Positions 1 to 13,371 of a stretch of DNA of 64,000 bases are shown piece by piece. The position numbers and the translations under genes are program-made. The notes below the pieces were generated by a model. That model worked only from the letters and a program-made list of their open reading frames with translations, was not told the DNA's origin and did not search any database. The stretch is from Beroe forskalii (Eukaryota; Ctenophora; Nuda; Beroida; Beroidae), in assembly GCA_011033025.1 (NCBI GenBank), contig WFMF01000441.1, positions 1-64,000 on the forward strand, in the 5' to 3' direction. Each line of letters begins with the position of its first letter. Position 1 is the stretch's first letter.

Positions 1-240
1 ATAAAATTACGCTTTAATACCAACCTCAAGAATAACAACAGGGGCGTTCACTGGCCCCTTCTGCGTGCTCGCGCGCGCCCAGAAAAAATATGGGGCCCTG
101 GGGTAACATATTAAAAACCAAATTGCAATTGTTAACGCGCGGCCTCCTATTCTGAGCTAAGGAGGAACGATGCACGCAGACGGCGCGGGCGCCGCGCGAG
201 CAAAAAACTAAAATAGAACGCCGGTTAAGGCAACACGACG

Positions 241-470
241 CAACAATTCAATTTCGCATTGATTGCGCGCAGCGCCCTTCCTAAGCCCGCATAGGTGTGT
301 GTAAGCGCCGCGCGCTTCCTTTCTGAGCAAACGTTCCTAAGCCCGCATAGATGTGTGTACGCGCCGCGCACTTCCCACACAGGGATACACGTGTTTAGCA
401 AGAGCAAGCGCGCTGCGCGCGCTGCGCAACACAAACAAGGAGATACGTGTTTAGCAAGCAGCGCCCCGCT
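241..470. repeat. GC-rich dispersed repeat, two tandem partial units
   Basis: The phrase CCTAAGCCCGCATAGGTGTG followed by a CGCGCCGCGCGCTTCC block occurs twice here, at about 271 and 332. It ends in an ACACGTGTTTAGCAAG tail that is itself repeated near 445. The same unit recurs twice at 16172-16366. It is CpG-rich against an AT-rich background. Short open frames across it are by-products of the repeat. Confidence 0.75.
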
Positions 471-1000
471 TCATATCTATATCAGGCGTTCATGTCATCT
501 ATTGGAATTGTACATTGCCACATGCTTTGTCTATCGTTCGCGTTGATAGACCCTTAATCGATTCCGAGCGACGTGCCGCGCGCCGCTGACGCAAGCCGCG
601 CAGCGGCTTGCATCAGCGGGTCATGTCAGACATCGTCTGACAACACTCGACGGGCGATTTTTGTCTTTTTCTTCTGACTTGTTGTTGGACAAGGCGCAAA
701 GTGACGTCCAAATTTGGAACGTTGCGCCGCGCGCACGAAGGTAGGGTAACATCCTACGAGACAACACATGCTATGTGTCCGTTTTTGTTTGCACGCACCT
801 TTGAACTTTTCTCCTGAACACGGTCGTTTGCGTGTTGCACGTGCAAAATAGGTCTTACAACATAGGACACGAAGTACAGCATGTTTCTTACACACAGTTA
901 TTGGTTGATCCTTATTTGTTATTAGGGTACAACGTTCCACATTATTTTTGGACGGTCACATCTGACATCACATGATTGAGCTCTCGCCATTCAGTCAGAA
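471..1000. other. Unassigned stretch with short hairpins
   Basis: No gene is recognised. Around 586-616 the sequence GCAAGCCGCGCAGCGGCTTGC forms a strong hairpin. A smaller one (CAGACATCGTCTG) lies near 627. A 104-codon open frame on the minus strand (626-940) has no family resemblance that I can see. Confidence 0.4.
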
Positions 1001-2080
1001 GATATCGACGGTCAACTTCTGTCAGTGCATGTCGAAAGTGACAGTTGCTTGAATTGTAGTTTAAAAAAGGTTTGATGTCATATTGATTTGATGTCATATC
1101 GATATTCTGTTGATATTCTGTTGCAAGTATGTGAGCAAACTGCTCACATATGTCTAAGTGTTCATTTGTTATTTCAAATTCATGGGTCCTTAGTGGTTGA
1201 GGAGCATTGAGTGCCTATCAATTGCAAGGTTCTTCACATTCTGAACTGGTTTGTTGTGCAGCTTGTTGCTGACCTTGAAAAACTTGCTGTATGATCAGCC
1301 TGGGACTGAATGTGAAGCTGGACAGGCAGATGCCTCCAACCTCCCTTTCATTTTAATGTTCACATTTTAATTTAATGTCATTTTAATGTCATTTAATGTC
1401 ATTTTTTAATGTCATTTAATGTCATTTTAATTAATTTAATGTCATTTTAATGTTTATATATAATTAAATGCTTGAAAGTAAATATGCGTGTGAATTATGA
1501 TTCAATAAAGTTCTTATAAATATTTTCATTTAAGTCTCTAGTTAAAATTTACTTTATCTACCCTATCCAACACCTCAAAACTGTCCATCCTAGTGAATCT
1601 TACACAGTAGCCACTTAGAATCAACTCCTCACCTTGCTTAACATATAACTATTGGCTTGACTTAGTCTTACATTCTCTGTTTCCGGTTCACACATAGCCC
1701 CAGCAAGTGTGATTCCTATGCCCCAGACTTTGTAAATAATTGGCTACATGTAAGATTACACTATGGGATAATTGTTGACCATTATACATAATAGTCTATA
1801 AACCTTGCCCAGAAAAACCATATTAACCACCTTAAGGCAGCAATTAATTAATTATTCCATCCCATATTTGCTCTGATATTGAATTATTCAATGTTTTTGT
1901 TAAATGGCATGAAATTTCAATTTTTGTTTTATTCAATTTTTGTTTTTTTTATTCAGGTTTTAATAACTTAATACTTAGATACTCAGATATTTCACATGTT
2001 TTTAGCACTCAATGATCTTTTACCTCTACTGAACTCTTTCATTTTCTCCCCCTTCCCTCTAAACTGTGTTGCTCAGGAAT
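1001..2080. other. AT-rich intergenic DNA with TTTAATGTCA microsatellite
   Basis: Between about 1365 and 1460 the motif TTTAATGTCA and shortened forms of it repeat about eight times. I see no coding signal in the rest of the stretch. Confidence 0.5.
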
Positions 2081-2650
2081 CCAAAGTCCTGGGTGGCCCA
2101 GCCTTGCAGTTGTAAGCTGTGAGGGGCACATGGGTCGAAACCCCTCCGTTTCCCTTTGTCACCTGCTGATGGGACACCTACATTGCAGATGGCAGGGAGA
2201 CCTCACAACTGTAGGGTAACCACTGATGATTCACAGTTTAGTCTCTTCTGCCTCTTATGTCGATCCTTGAATTAGAAAATCATTTTGTTCTCTTCACTTA
2301 GTGTGTTGCTTAATTTCTTGGTGCTTGGAGTAAAGACAAAGACCAAAGAGCAAGTTTCAGATTCATTCAGGCAGGTGGTCACTGCACTTGACGGTGCTAT
2401 ACCCTGGTACCAGGGGGTGACTGCTGGGGGGCCTACCTCATAAAAAGCTCTCGCAATTTAAACACCCCGAAAGCTGAGGTAGGTATTGGACTGAAGATGC
2501 CTGCACACCACTCATCTTGGTGTGACTCATTAAGATCCTACTGCTCTCCACATTGCATTACCTAAAGGAATCATGTTGGTGTTCAAGTATGGAGTTGGAG
2601 AAAAGTCTTGCAGATTGATGTCTTGAAGAAAGATTTCTTTTTAATTCAAA
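2081..2650 (+). mobile_element. SINE-like interspersed repeat, copy 1 (most complete)
   Basis: The 3' part (2331-2650) recurs inverted at 13372-13720 and 16440-16790. All copies share a palindromic CCCTGGTACCAGGG core and a tail ending in TTTCTTTTTAATTCAAA. The 5' part (2081-2290) has a faintly tRNA-like look, with TGGCCCAG resembling an A box and GGGTCGAAACCC resembling a B box. A fragment of this 5' part recurs at 25560-25640. A pol III SINE is an inference; a non-autonomous DNA element is the alternative. Confidence 0.55.
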
Positions 2651-3135
2651 CATTTTGTTATGATTTTAGTATACCCATACACCTCTATAGATAAGACATC
2701 AGATTAGGGTACATAATGAGTGAATAAATGTGGCAAGGAATTGTATCCAATTGTGTTGTTGTATGACAAAATTTTATACTACTATTACTAGACTAAGAAA
2801 AGAGCTGTCGGAACGTTTGGTGGCTTGACTGTACAAAGATGACTGTATTTGTATCCTAAAGAATAATATGGGTCCCATCGTAATTCCAAGAATATTATAT
2901 TAATGCTAAGTATCCCATTGATAGTCTAAGGTTCATATTATTGGAAATCTTTGGGTACTTGTTATTCTAAGGGTCAAAAAGGTAATCTTGAGGTCTTCTT
3001 TTTTATTCTTAGGGTCATAGGGTGGCTCAGGGCTGTATTAACATGACTTAATTGTTTGGCTTTCGAAACTTTGTCATCTATGTGGTTATACTTTTAAATT
3101 CTTTAAACTATTTAATGTTCATAAAGGTGGCTGAA

Positions 3136-4160
3136 ATGTATGGTGACTGTGACATCAGTGAACTAGGCTTCGAATTGCAGATTCCTACTGAGGAGCAGAG
3201 AGAAAATGAAAAGGTGATTTAATCCCCTCATTAGTGACCGACTGCTTGGGTAACCAACTATCCATGGGCCATATTTTTTGATAGAACAGTTGATTCAGTG
3301 TCATCAATGTAAGTTCAGTAATATCAATAATTTTAACTATATCTTATTTACAGGTTAACTGCAGGGCTGTAATAGTCAGGAGTTCTAAGTTTGGAGATGG
3401 AGCATTTGCTGCACATGACATCAAGCAAGGAGAGTGTGTTGAATGGGGCATTGTAAGAAGACTTCCACCTGGTTTTGATGGAAATGCAGCAGAGTATGTC
3501 TTCACCTGGTCAGAAGATAGATCTGTCTGGGGTATTACATCAGGGACTGCTGCTTTTCTGAACACTGCAGCTCATGGGAAAGCAAATACTAAGGTTTGAT
3601 TTAAAAGAATGGTGAGACAAATCATGTAATCATTATGTAGAGTTGACATTTTCATAACCAATTAAACACATTGATAATCAGGTGCATAATGAAATTTAGC
3701 AAGTCCTGTAGTTCACCACAATCCTCAATACTAAGATGATAAGGTTCCTAGATGAAGATAGATTTGAGATTTTTGCTGTGAGAGATATAGCTGCAGGTGA
3801 AGAACTAACCCACACTTACAAGTCTCTTAGATGGAGGACTTGCTTCAAACCTCTAGCTGATGTTCTTGGTAAGTATTTTATGTAGTTTTCTGATGATTTT
3901 TTCTCAAATTTGGTAGTTTCAATGCATTGACAGCTCAAGAATATCCTCAAATTTGAATGAAAGTTTCTAATGATGCATTTTGGAGATCTCATGTACCAAA
4001 TATCTTTCTTGGTGTCACCACAGAGCCTACTCCTTCAACCAATGGTCATGCAAAGGTACAGAATGGTGTGTGTAAACATTCCAATGGTATTTCTAATGGC
4101 AATTCCAATGGTCATGACTCTATCAAGCCATCTGTAGAGAATGGAGTTGTACATTCATAG
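3136..4160 (+). CDS. Small SET-domain protein, putative lysine methyltransferase
   Basis: Four exons join in frame: 3136-3213, 3354-3593, 3736-3868 and 4024-4160, giving 195 residues. SET domains transfer methyl groups from S-adenosylmethionine to lysine. The SET N-terminal part is seen as SKFGDGAFAAHDIKQGE, and the C-terminal motif is GEELTHTYKS near residue 130. The usual NHSC motif is altered to FLNTAAHGKANTK, so activity is uncertain. There is no post-SET cysteine cluster. The last 45 residues are Asn/Gly/Ser-rich and probably disordered. The ATG at 3136 is the first in-frame methionine seen, but an upstream exon joining at the AAG before GTGGCT cannot be excluded. All introns have GT and AG ends. 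Target histone or not is unknown. Confidence 0.75.
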
Positions 4161-5015
4161 AACTTAATGTGTTTAAGTTTAGCCACCTCATTGAACATTA
4201 TATTGTTTCCTGTATTGTGCAAGAAAGTGTTGTATTCAGAAAATATCTTACTAATCAAGATTGCTGTCATTTAGACAGATAATTCACAGTCAATTTATTG
4301 CAATTGCTGTGCTGATTATTAGCAAGATTACTTTTATTAAGTTTATAAGCCACAGTATGTTGTTGTAATGTACATTATTCTAACCTAATTATGCTGTATG
4401 TTTTCTAATCAACAGATACCTATCTATAATGGCTGCAAGGGTTTATGATATTTAGTTGTAGTTGTGCTTTGTAGTATATTTCTGTATATTATGTGCTTGC
4501 ACAATCACTCAATGACACTTTTAGAAACTCCTGTTGTTAAAATAATGTTGATGTGATTTTTATATCCTATGATCTTGTAGATGTATCTTAATGGGACAAT
4601 GAAAAGTTCTTTGATTTAAAATTCTTTTCAGATATCATTATATATTAAATCTTGTTTTATACTCATTGTTATAAATTTTTTGATTAACGTCCTTGTATTT
4701 TGTAATCACAGATTCTTTTCAAAATGCATACTGTAATATCAATAATCAGTGTAATGTAAATTATCCATTAATTAAAGTCTTTGTAATTCTGAATCTTTGT
4801 ATAAAGGGCTATGGTCGTACCATCAAACGTTTATAGATTAAAATTGATACCTAAATCTAACATGGCTTCTGAAATAATTTTATAAGGTTGGTGTAACACT
4901 TGTATTATATTATGTCGCTTTTTGTACCAATTCAAATCATTTATTTCCTGTGTGATAAACTTCTTGGGACTATAGCTACTGATAAATATTTTAGCATTTG
5001 ATGAACTAAAGGGGG
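4161..5015. other. 3' flank of the SET gene and intergenic DNA
   Basis: AT-rich, probably including the 3' UTR of the SET gene. No exon is recognised. A run of G at 5010-5020 leads into the minisatellite. Confidence 0.4.
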
Positions 5016-5557
5016 GGGGGTGTCACTGTCCCAATTGTCCCAAACTCAAGAAAAAGTGGATTGGGACGGGGACAAATGGGACAAATGGGACAATTGGGAC
5101 AAATGGGACAGAGAAAATGGAACAAATGGGACTCAAAAAAGTGAATTCGGACTGGGACAATTGGGGCATTTGGGACAAATGGGACAATTGGGACAAATAG
5201 GACAGAGAAATGGAACAAATGGAACAAAAAGTGAATACGGACTGGGACAAATGGGACATTTGGGACAAATGGGACATTTGGGACAATTGGGACAAAAGTG
5301 ACAGAGGCAACTGGGGCTCAAATGATTGTGTTTTGAGTGGAGTTTAGTGTTTTGTCTTACAACTTGTTAGATAGTAGCACACAACCAAAACTTGTACTTA
5401 TTAGCATAGTAGTATGATAGAAAAACATTGATGACTGATTTGTCCAACTTTTTGTTTGTCCCAATTGTCCCAAATGTCCCAGTTGTCCCAATTGTCCCAA
5501 AAACCAGTCCCAAACTCAAGAAAAAGTAAATTGGGACAGGGACAATTGGGACAGTGA
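5016..5557. repeat. GGGACAAATG minisatellite with an inverted block
   Basis: Ten-base units (GGGACAAATG, GGGACAATTG, GGGACATTTG) run in tandem from about 5060 to 5300. The end sequence TGTCCCAATTGTCCCAAA near 5028 reappears at 5456-5500. A single-copy spacer of about 150 bases separates the blocks. Several 60-95 codon open frames across it are repeat artefacts. Confidence 0.9.
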
Positions 5558-5729
5558 AACTCCCCCAACTAAAGGAAATCTATTGAAGTTTAAATTTAGA
5601 TGTAAAGCTGTGTTTAAGTAATGTAAAATTGTGTTTGATAGAGTGAGAAATTATATTCTGGGATTCAAATGAATAATATATATCAATTCGTGTTCTGTAC
5701 ATTTATGACAACTTTTGGTAATAGGTAGG

Positions 5730-5890
5730 TATACAGTACAATGTACAATGTACACTGTACAGTGTGCGCTGTAGTGCATATTACGAGTAGGTACACCTTA
5801 TTATACAGCGTACGCTGATCACCTATCTATACATTGTACAATGTACAATGTACAATGTACACTGACACCCCTGTACACTGTACACCCCTG
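5730..5890. repeat. TGTACAATGTAC palindromic cluster
   Basis: GTACAATGTACAATGTAC and GTACACTGTACAGTG motifs, each near-palindromic, repeat on both sides of about 5790. The region can fold into many alternative hairpins. No gene is seen. Confidence 0.7.
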
Positions 5891-6343
5891 TACATATATA
5901 TACACACTGGAGGCCCACATCTCGTATCATGTTCACACTGCACCAGGAGCAGGTAACAGTGTGCAGCTAAATTGGCGGGAAAGTAGCACAGTGTTCATGT
6001 GCATGGCGTGTCAATGGAATGTTAAAACTTTCCTACGTTCTTATGAAGTTATGAAGGGAAACGTTTTCAAAGATGATAAACATATCACGTGTAGTCACTT
6101 GAATACGAGGAGTAAAATAATATAGGTGAGCAATACTATACTGTACAAGCATACACGGATTTTACCAATGTACGAAACTTTGCGCAGCATGAAAATACAT
6201 GATAGACTGATAGGAACTTTCTTCACTGTTGCTAGAAAATATCTTCCGCTAGATACTGATCGCACTTCTAGCTGCCTCAACCTCGTTAAATAACTGATAA
6301 ATGGAAGATTAAAGTAAAGAAATACCCTAAATGTTGTACTTAA

Positions 6344-9300
6344 CTAAAATAACCTTAACCTGTTAAAGGCCGCTATCTTCTGCTGCTCTGCTAGGAAGAT
6401 GTCGAGCGAGAGTCCCTCTGACATCAGCTGATCTATCGTGTCAAAGTTCTTATCTTTCTTGGCATACTTCAGATGCTGATCTCCACCCAGATGCTGTGGG
6501 GGCGATTAATGAGTTGCTAGCGAGCTTGTAATGAGCTTATAATGAGTTGGTAATGAATTGATGGCTAATGAGATAATTTCATGATTTGATAACAATGAGC
6601 TTAAAATTAATCCAGCATTAAAATTACACACTGTTGTACCTATATCTTCTTTATACTCATTGTACTTCAGGAAAATGAGAAAGTAACAAGAAATGATCAA
6701 CTGCACGTAACACAGTGCGGTGCCTGGCAATTGAAGTTACCTAGTGGTGGTGCACGCGGTCATTACGGAATATGTTTCGCTCATGTTCTTATTTGCCGCA
6801 AACTTTTCAATAAAATTGCAATGAAAACGGAAAGGTGACAAGGTCTTGTGGCCGTGTTTTCTAGTGTTAACCCAACAGCATTATCTGTTTGATTTGCGTC
6901 CAATGTCCATCAACTTCTACGTTAAGGAGCAGGTGCATCAATCCATGTGATAAAGAGCCCTGCTCAGCCGCGACCGTGTAAAATAATTTATATGCAAAGG
7001 CGTACTGTAAATAAAATAAAAAATATAATAAAAGGTGAAGTTCATTTATTGGAGGTATTGAAATATTTAGATAAGATTCTTGCTTTACTTAATCACAGTT
7101 CTCAGTGATTAGCTGAAGAGTAAAGCAGCCCATTAAAAACCCTTCTTACTTTCTTACCGTATCCAGGTTCTCAAATCTGACGTTACACCCTTCACACTTG
7201 CCTCCTCCTTTCCTTCGTATGATGCCTTTAGCTCTGATAGAGAGAAGATACGTATGATTGGATATGATTAAATAAAACTTAATAAGTTGTGACCTTGGAG
7301 TGCGAAGTAAAAAATTAATTCAAAGTTTTGTTAAATTCTACATTGATTATCAATTAAAAATGTTGCGTATGAAAATTGGCCCTTTTCAATCAGAGGATAT
7401 ATTGTTTACAGGGATTTCATTACATGAAAATAGATCTAAATTCACGAAGCACCTACAAGTCTACAATATGGTATCCTATATGATTAATATAACTTAATTA
7501 ATTGAGATTAATTCTCCACATCAAATTACAAAAATTTCAAGCCTCTCAACATTGAAACTAACAGATAAACAAGTTGTAAAATGAACACATTATAATTAGT
7601 AAAAGTCAAAGATCTTTTCTTATCTTATTATCTTAATGATCAGTGTAATGAACTAGCAAATGACTAATTCAATTAACAAGGAAAGTTTTAAATGGCGTAT
7701 TAAATAATCAATGATGTGCATTTTGCATTATTAAAGTACAGGCAATTGATTTGTATTCATGTCCCAATATGTATGTGATATTTGAATGAAAAGTACCATT
7801 CCATCTTTTTCTTCTATTACTCTATTAATCTACATTTTATAGTTATTCTTTCTACAAACCACAGTGTAGTGCTGCACTCAGCACTATTCCGTCAGTCATG
7901 CATCATTGTGAAATTATTATCATTGCAAAATTACGTATCATTGTGAGAGGGAAAGGGAGACAAAACGTTTAAATGTCATGCCTACATTAATTATATCATA
8001 CATTGAATGCCATTTCTCAAGGATTTATGAGGGCCACCAGTTGAATGTTATGTAAAGAGTACTCAGAACTAAGTATTAGCAATAAGCATTTATCACGAGG
8101 CATGAATGTAACATAATATATCTCTAGAATTACATTTATGATAATTACATTTACTCATTTACTATAATGATTAAATCAAGAGCCAGTGAAAACTATTGTA
8201 TTTGAAATTCATGTTATTATATCAATATCATTTTTATTATAATGATTTATGATTCTGCAGCATTTTTAAAGAAAACTTTCAATGAACCGATAACATGGGC
8301 CTGATAGACCGATAGGCAACTTGGGCCTTGGCCCATAGCAATGCATGATGGTCATTGGTCGAGATATACCAGGAGTAAAGTTTGGGCATAAATGATGGCA
8401 TACTAGAAACTTGGCCATTTGGGGATATTTGGGCATGGTATGGGATGGTATTTGTAACAAGTATGGGCATAAGTGGGGCTCAGCATAGTTGGGGCAAGGT
8501 ATACTTGAGGCCTGGACCCTCGTTAGGACATAGTTAAGGCATATTTTGCAGTCAGCTATTGCAGGACAAGGCATAGTCAGAGGCTCTGACTCAGAGCATA
8601 GTTGTATAGTTGGGGTACATATTATCATGTGGCAAACTTGGATCTTGAGGCAAATTTGACAATTTCTCGAGGAAATCATGAACATACTGTAAGTTTGCAC
8701 GAATGAATCCATTAATTTCTTAATCAAGTTATCAATAGCAATCGATAAAATTTGCAACAAATTTTAATACAATAGTTATCAGGATTTTGAGAATGATTAT
8801 AAAGTAAAATATCCGTACCGTCCTTTCTTTGTAGCATTCACTTCCTTCTTCAGGATGCTTCTTATAGAGGTTGGTTTAGCTTTCTCGTTGGCTACAAGAA
8901 GAAACAAGGTAAAGCTACGTATTACTTTATTCACAGTGGGTTTGCAGAATTTTGGGGTAAATGTTTCAAGATTTTCAAGAAAACTGTACCTGAAGCAAAT
9001 GGCACCCCCCCCCCTAACCTCAAACGACCTTCATCAGACCCCCTGTGAACATAACAAAGCGTACCTTGTTTCCTGGTCATCCGCCTCTTCTCCACATTAA
9101 AAGGTGACTCGTCAGTGAGTGAGTTCGAGTCAATAGTCTGCCAGATCGGGGGGTCGTCCAGGACTTGGGGTTTGTATTTCTGGCCCTCATCCTCAATCTG
9201 TATTGAAACGAGTTCAAACATTGAGACAAATGCGCAATTTCATAGAATTGGAGATGATTTTTCACTCCGAATAGGAATTTAGATTAATCGTTTCTCTCAA

Positions 9301-12300
9301 CTTCTGAATAACATGATTTACTGACGTGCTCTACGCTACAATCTCAGTTCTTGCAACCGGCAAAACCATTTACCATCCAGCTAGAGGCTGAACTCATAAC
9401 ACCATGAATTTCCATACCTCAATGCTCAGAGAAACTTGCATAACCCTCAGGGGTAAAGTCAAGAATAGGCTCATTACACTATTACACTACAGAACGCATC
9501 AAAACGTTACAGTGTTGCCCAAGGTTACAGTGTTACAAGTTTACAAGGTTTAAAGAGTGGTTGCAGTGTAACAAGGTTATAGTGGTTGCTCGTTCATTTT
9601 TAGCAGTACATGGGATTCTTACAATTTAGTTTAATACACCAAAAGTTAAGTCTTACTTATACACCAAAAGTTAAGTTATGAAATTCATTATCGTGAAATT
9701 ATAATCATGATACATTCTCCAGTTCACTGATCATACAATTCATTGATAAAGATTGATAACATAATACGATTATCAGAAAATAACTACAAGTAGTATAATC
9801 TACACAGCTAGTTAAGTAATTAGGAAATAACTTAAATGAAGAATCATGTCCATTGAGGATTCGCAATTCAAACTGAATCAGGTAGAAATATATAAATAAA
9901 TCACGGCTATTTCTGAATCCACTCATCGAAGAACATTATTCATCAGTAATTAAAATACCTTCAGATATTGGCCTCTAAGCTTTCTTGATGGGTTTTTAGG
10001 TGCTTCTTTCAAAGAATCGCGTGATAGCTTTGTCCCGAGTTTCTGAAATTTAAAACTTAGTGTACACGTGAATGCATGACTGTCGAATATGATAATGTCA
10101 CTTAAGAATGTTAATACATATTATTAGGATAAGTTGAACTGGTAATTGGAATCCAATGTACAATATAATAATATTATAATATACATAAAATTTAAACTTG
10201 ATATGTCAGGACGATATATATGGCGTCCAATCAATGATAGCAAACCTTGTGCACGGTATTAAGCCAGGATGTAATCTGCTCCACTGTTTTGATCGTAGTG
10301 CCCCGCTCCTTTGCCCTCGACAGCACATCACATGAACCCTGCGATTTGGTGATGGACGCCAGCTCCATCAACTTACTCGCTCGAGACCTCTGTGACGACT
10401 GGAAAAAGTAAAATGTTAACTTCGATGACATGTTTAACATATTTTTCAACACGTCATGCAGATGTAACTGCAGCAGGCAGCTTCAAGGAAATTGGAAAAT
10501 TTGTGCTTTGATATCGATGAATATTTCTTGCTCACCGCCTGTGGTTTTTTCCACTGTTCAGAGTAGGCCCATTCGCTTGGGGTGAGACCAACATCACGCA
10601 TCGACTGACTCGTACTGCAATACCAATTATTAGTTGTTGTTATAATGTAGATGTAGATTAAAAGACAGCTTCATCACAAATGAAATAATGATAATGCCAG
10701 AGCCCATCTAACAACATCGAGAATTGATTCCCCCCCCCCCACCACCCGTGAAATTCCCTGTTAATAACTTGATAGAATAAGCTTATAAGCCTCCGGAGAG
10801 ATACTCAGCGAAAAAAATATATACAGTATTAAAGTATCATATATTTTAACTTTGTAACGAGAATTTTTAGCGATACGACGTGATGAAAACATACTCAGGC
10901 CTGGAAAAGGGACTGGGGCCAGGATTACTGAAGGGTGAGCACGGAGGCACTGAATCCCTTGTTTGAGGTTTGTCAGTGATCAAGTACTGCACTTCTTTAC
11001 CAAAGAAATACTCCACTCTACCCCCCAGCTTTCTTATCTCCTTCTCCAACCATGCTGCCTGTTCAAATGGTCAAGATTACTAAACGATCTTGAAAATACT
11101 AGGAAAATACTCACCTAGAAAACACCTCGAATTAAAGCATGGAAATTGGAATTCACTGGATTACAATCAAAATTAATCTTGAAACCCCCTTTTTATTTAT
11201 GAGCAGAAATCAAGACAGAAATATGAATAAGTAGGTCAATTTACTGATTTATTGTTAGAGAGTAAGAGTGCAATACTGCAATAGAGCTCAAAAAAGACCT
11301 TACAGTGCTTGAATTTTTGAAATCAAAGTAAAAAACTTTGTTTTCAAGAGCCTTGTATCTTAACGACTCATTCTTGGAATCAGCAGCCTTGTCAGTTGGC
11401 CTTTCTTTGACATAATACTCTGATTTCTTGCTAGGGCCTGAAATTTTTAAAAGTTGAAAAATAAATTCACAATATATATTCAACATTTATAAGCATATTA
11501 TATTTCATGTCTTTTGCTATGTAGTTTTTGATCAGGGCCCTTTCATAATCATTATTTTCACTTCTGAGGCTTAGATCAAAAATCATCTTGAACTAGGAAC
11601 TATGTGCCTAGGAACATAACAGCCAAGTTTCGAGGTCTACCTCGAAGATTTTAATTGTTTAAATTGATTTCTGGTAAATCATGATTGTAAGTTGTGTGCC
11701 CACTGTACTAACAGTTTAACAGACAAATTTATCAATTTGAAAATTGATAACTTTAGTTTTTGGCCATCCATAAAGGACATATGCAACGAGAGGGGAGGGG
11801 AAGTCTGGCCAATGCAGACGTTTGGAGACATATGGTGGACTGGGGGAGGGGGTGTTTGGCAAATGCAGATGTCTGCAGTTTATGGAAATTTTGATTGATT
11901 TGGCAGGTATTTCATTAGAAAATTGTGAAAATTTGGGCCCAAAAATGACGATAAGACAAGACAAATGCGGACATCTGGGGAGGGAGGGGTTTCTGGAATG
12001 CAGGCATTTGCAGACAAGGGGGAGGGAGGGGTCTAAAATGTCTGAAATTTTTCAGACATTTCAGCCTACTGCTACTGAAAGGAAATTTGCCTCTAGACTC
12101 CCCAGGCCCCTGAAACGAATTTATCATGATAACATTGCAATGATTCATTATTGCCTGAATATGAAATTACATTCAAGGAATTAATACAAAATTTCTATAC
12201 AGGATTTTCTAAACAATATGTAAAAAGTGTATTATATTATATCCAATGTCTTATCTATACTTATAAGTTTATAACATTTTAATCATCATGATGCAATAGC

Positions 12301-12869
12301 TCCATTCTCTACAGTATTTGAGAGCCTAACTTACCTAAGTTTATTGTTTATTTAGATTTGACTAGAAATTGGGTAATTACTCAGTACCTAAGTACCTACT
12401 TCAACTACATGTGCACTTAAAATCATATTAAAAATTGTGACACACATAGTACACATAGTACCACACATAGTAGTGTAAGTAGACAGCATGTGTAAAGTAA
12501 TGAGTACATGATGTGCACCATTTATATAGCAGACAATAGACATAGTCAGTTCATATTACACTGACATGGGGGAGTGTCAGTTAACTCTGTTTTACTAATT
12601 TTGGTAGTTCATATTTAATTTTAATAGCTGATTTTTAAAAACAGCTATTAAAAACTAATCCTGCAGGTATTAAAAACAAATCCCTGATATTAAAAACAAC
12701 AATACTTGAGTGGCAATACTTGAGTGGCAATACATGAGTGGTAATTTTATATCAACCTGACATTGTCCTTCCCACAAAACTAGCAATGTCTAAGCGTGTA
12801 AGAAAAACTTTAATTTATTTATTTATTATATATTATAGTTGACTCACCTTTCTTAGGGAAATTTGGCAT
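6344..12869 (-). CDS. DBF4: DBF4, regulatory subunit of Cdc7 (DDK) kinase
   Basis: DBF4 binds and activates Cdc7, which phosphorylates the MCM helicase at replication origins. Ten exons on the minus strand (12848-12869, 11304-11437, 10895-11058, 10536-10614, 10246-10398, 9959-10042, 9065-9197, 8819-8891, 7158-7233, 6344-6493) join with matching phases to 1068 bases, or 355 residues. Motif N, a BRCT-like region, spans residues 40-80 (ENKVFYFDF, then IRKLGGRVEYFFGKEVQYLI). Motif M follows (LRGQYLKIEDEGQKYKP), which contacts Cdc7. The C-terminal CCHH finger has KCEGCNVRFENLDT and then HLGGDQHLKY. The protein is about half the length of human DBF4 because the long C-terminal tail is missing. It ends 50 residues after the start of the last exon at a TAG. 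The start codon lies in a 22-base exon followed by GTGAGT. Confidence 0.93.
8290..8610. repeat. Degenerate GGGCAT/TGGGGC repeat in a DBF4 intron
   Basis: The words GGGCATA, TTGGGGC and TTGGGCC recur irregularly. The repeat opens a 164-codon minus-strand frame (8266-8760) rich in Cys, Pro and Ile. That frame has no family features and lies between well-supported DBF4 exons. Confidence 0.5.
11775..12035. repeat. GGGGAGGGG/TTTGCAGAC degenerate tandem repeat
   Basis: About four diverged units combine a purine-rich GGGGAGGGG block with an AATGCAGAYRTYTG block, upstream of DBF4 exon 2. Open frames on both strands here are repeat artefacts. Confidence 0.55.
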
Positions 12870-13371
12870 CCTTTAGATGTTCTTCAGTGGAAATAAAGCA
12901 CATTCATAACACCACCTCAGTTAGTTAAGTACTCTTTAGTCTTTAGTCTCAAATAGATAAGGGGGGGGGGGGCAATTGTATATTTTTTAAATAGATTTTT
13001 ACTATAGTGGGGAACATTTATTTGAAAAAAATTGAAAGTCTAATATATAGGTAAAGTAAAGTGGCACATGAATTATGTTTGTGCCACCATATGCAATTAA
13101 ATCTGGCCTTGCCAAGGAAATATCAAGAGAAATTAAGGCAAAAGAGTAAAAGAGGCATCATTGCTATGAAAACCAATATTGTGCAGATTATAATCAGCTC
13201 TTTGAGCTGAGAGTCCTTTCTATTACACTACTAGTGTTAAATTCTGTGCTGTAGTTTTTGAAAATTTGACTTTTTTACTTCATATTCAGAATCTCAAGAT
13301 AAAGAATGGACATTTACTTGAATAACAGAAGATATTTCAAATAATAATAATAATATATTTGAATTAAAAAG
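12870..13371. promoter_or_regulatory. Probable 5' flank of DBF4, no clear motif
   Basis: This is the region directly upstream of the DBF4 start codon. It holds a G run at 12961-12972 and a short ATA repeat near 13340. I see no convincing core promoter element. Confidence 0.3.

Noticed and set aside
2081..2290. A functional tRNA gene, suggested by the GGGTCGAAACCC motif
   Set aside because: The sequence does not fold into a complete cloverleaf with an acceptor stem; at most it is a tRNA-derived SINE head.
5006..5310. Gly/Gln/Leu- and Cys/Pro-rich open frames on both strands
   Set aside because: They are translations of the GGGACAAATG minisatellite.
8266..8760. 164-codon minus-strand frame inside DBF4
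   Set aside because: It lies in an intron between well-phased exons, follows a degenerate GGGCAT repeat, and has no domain pattern.
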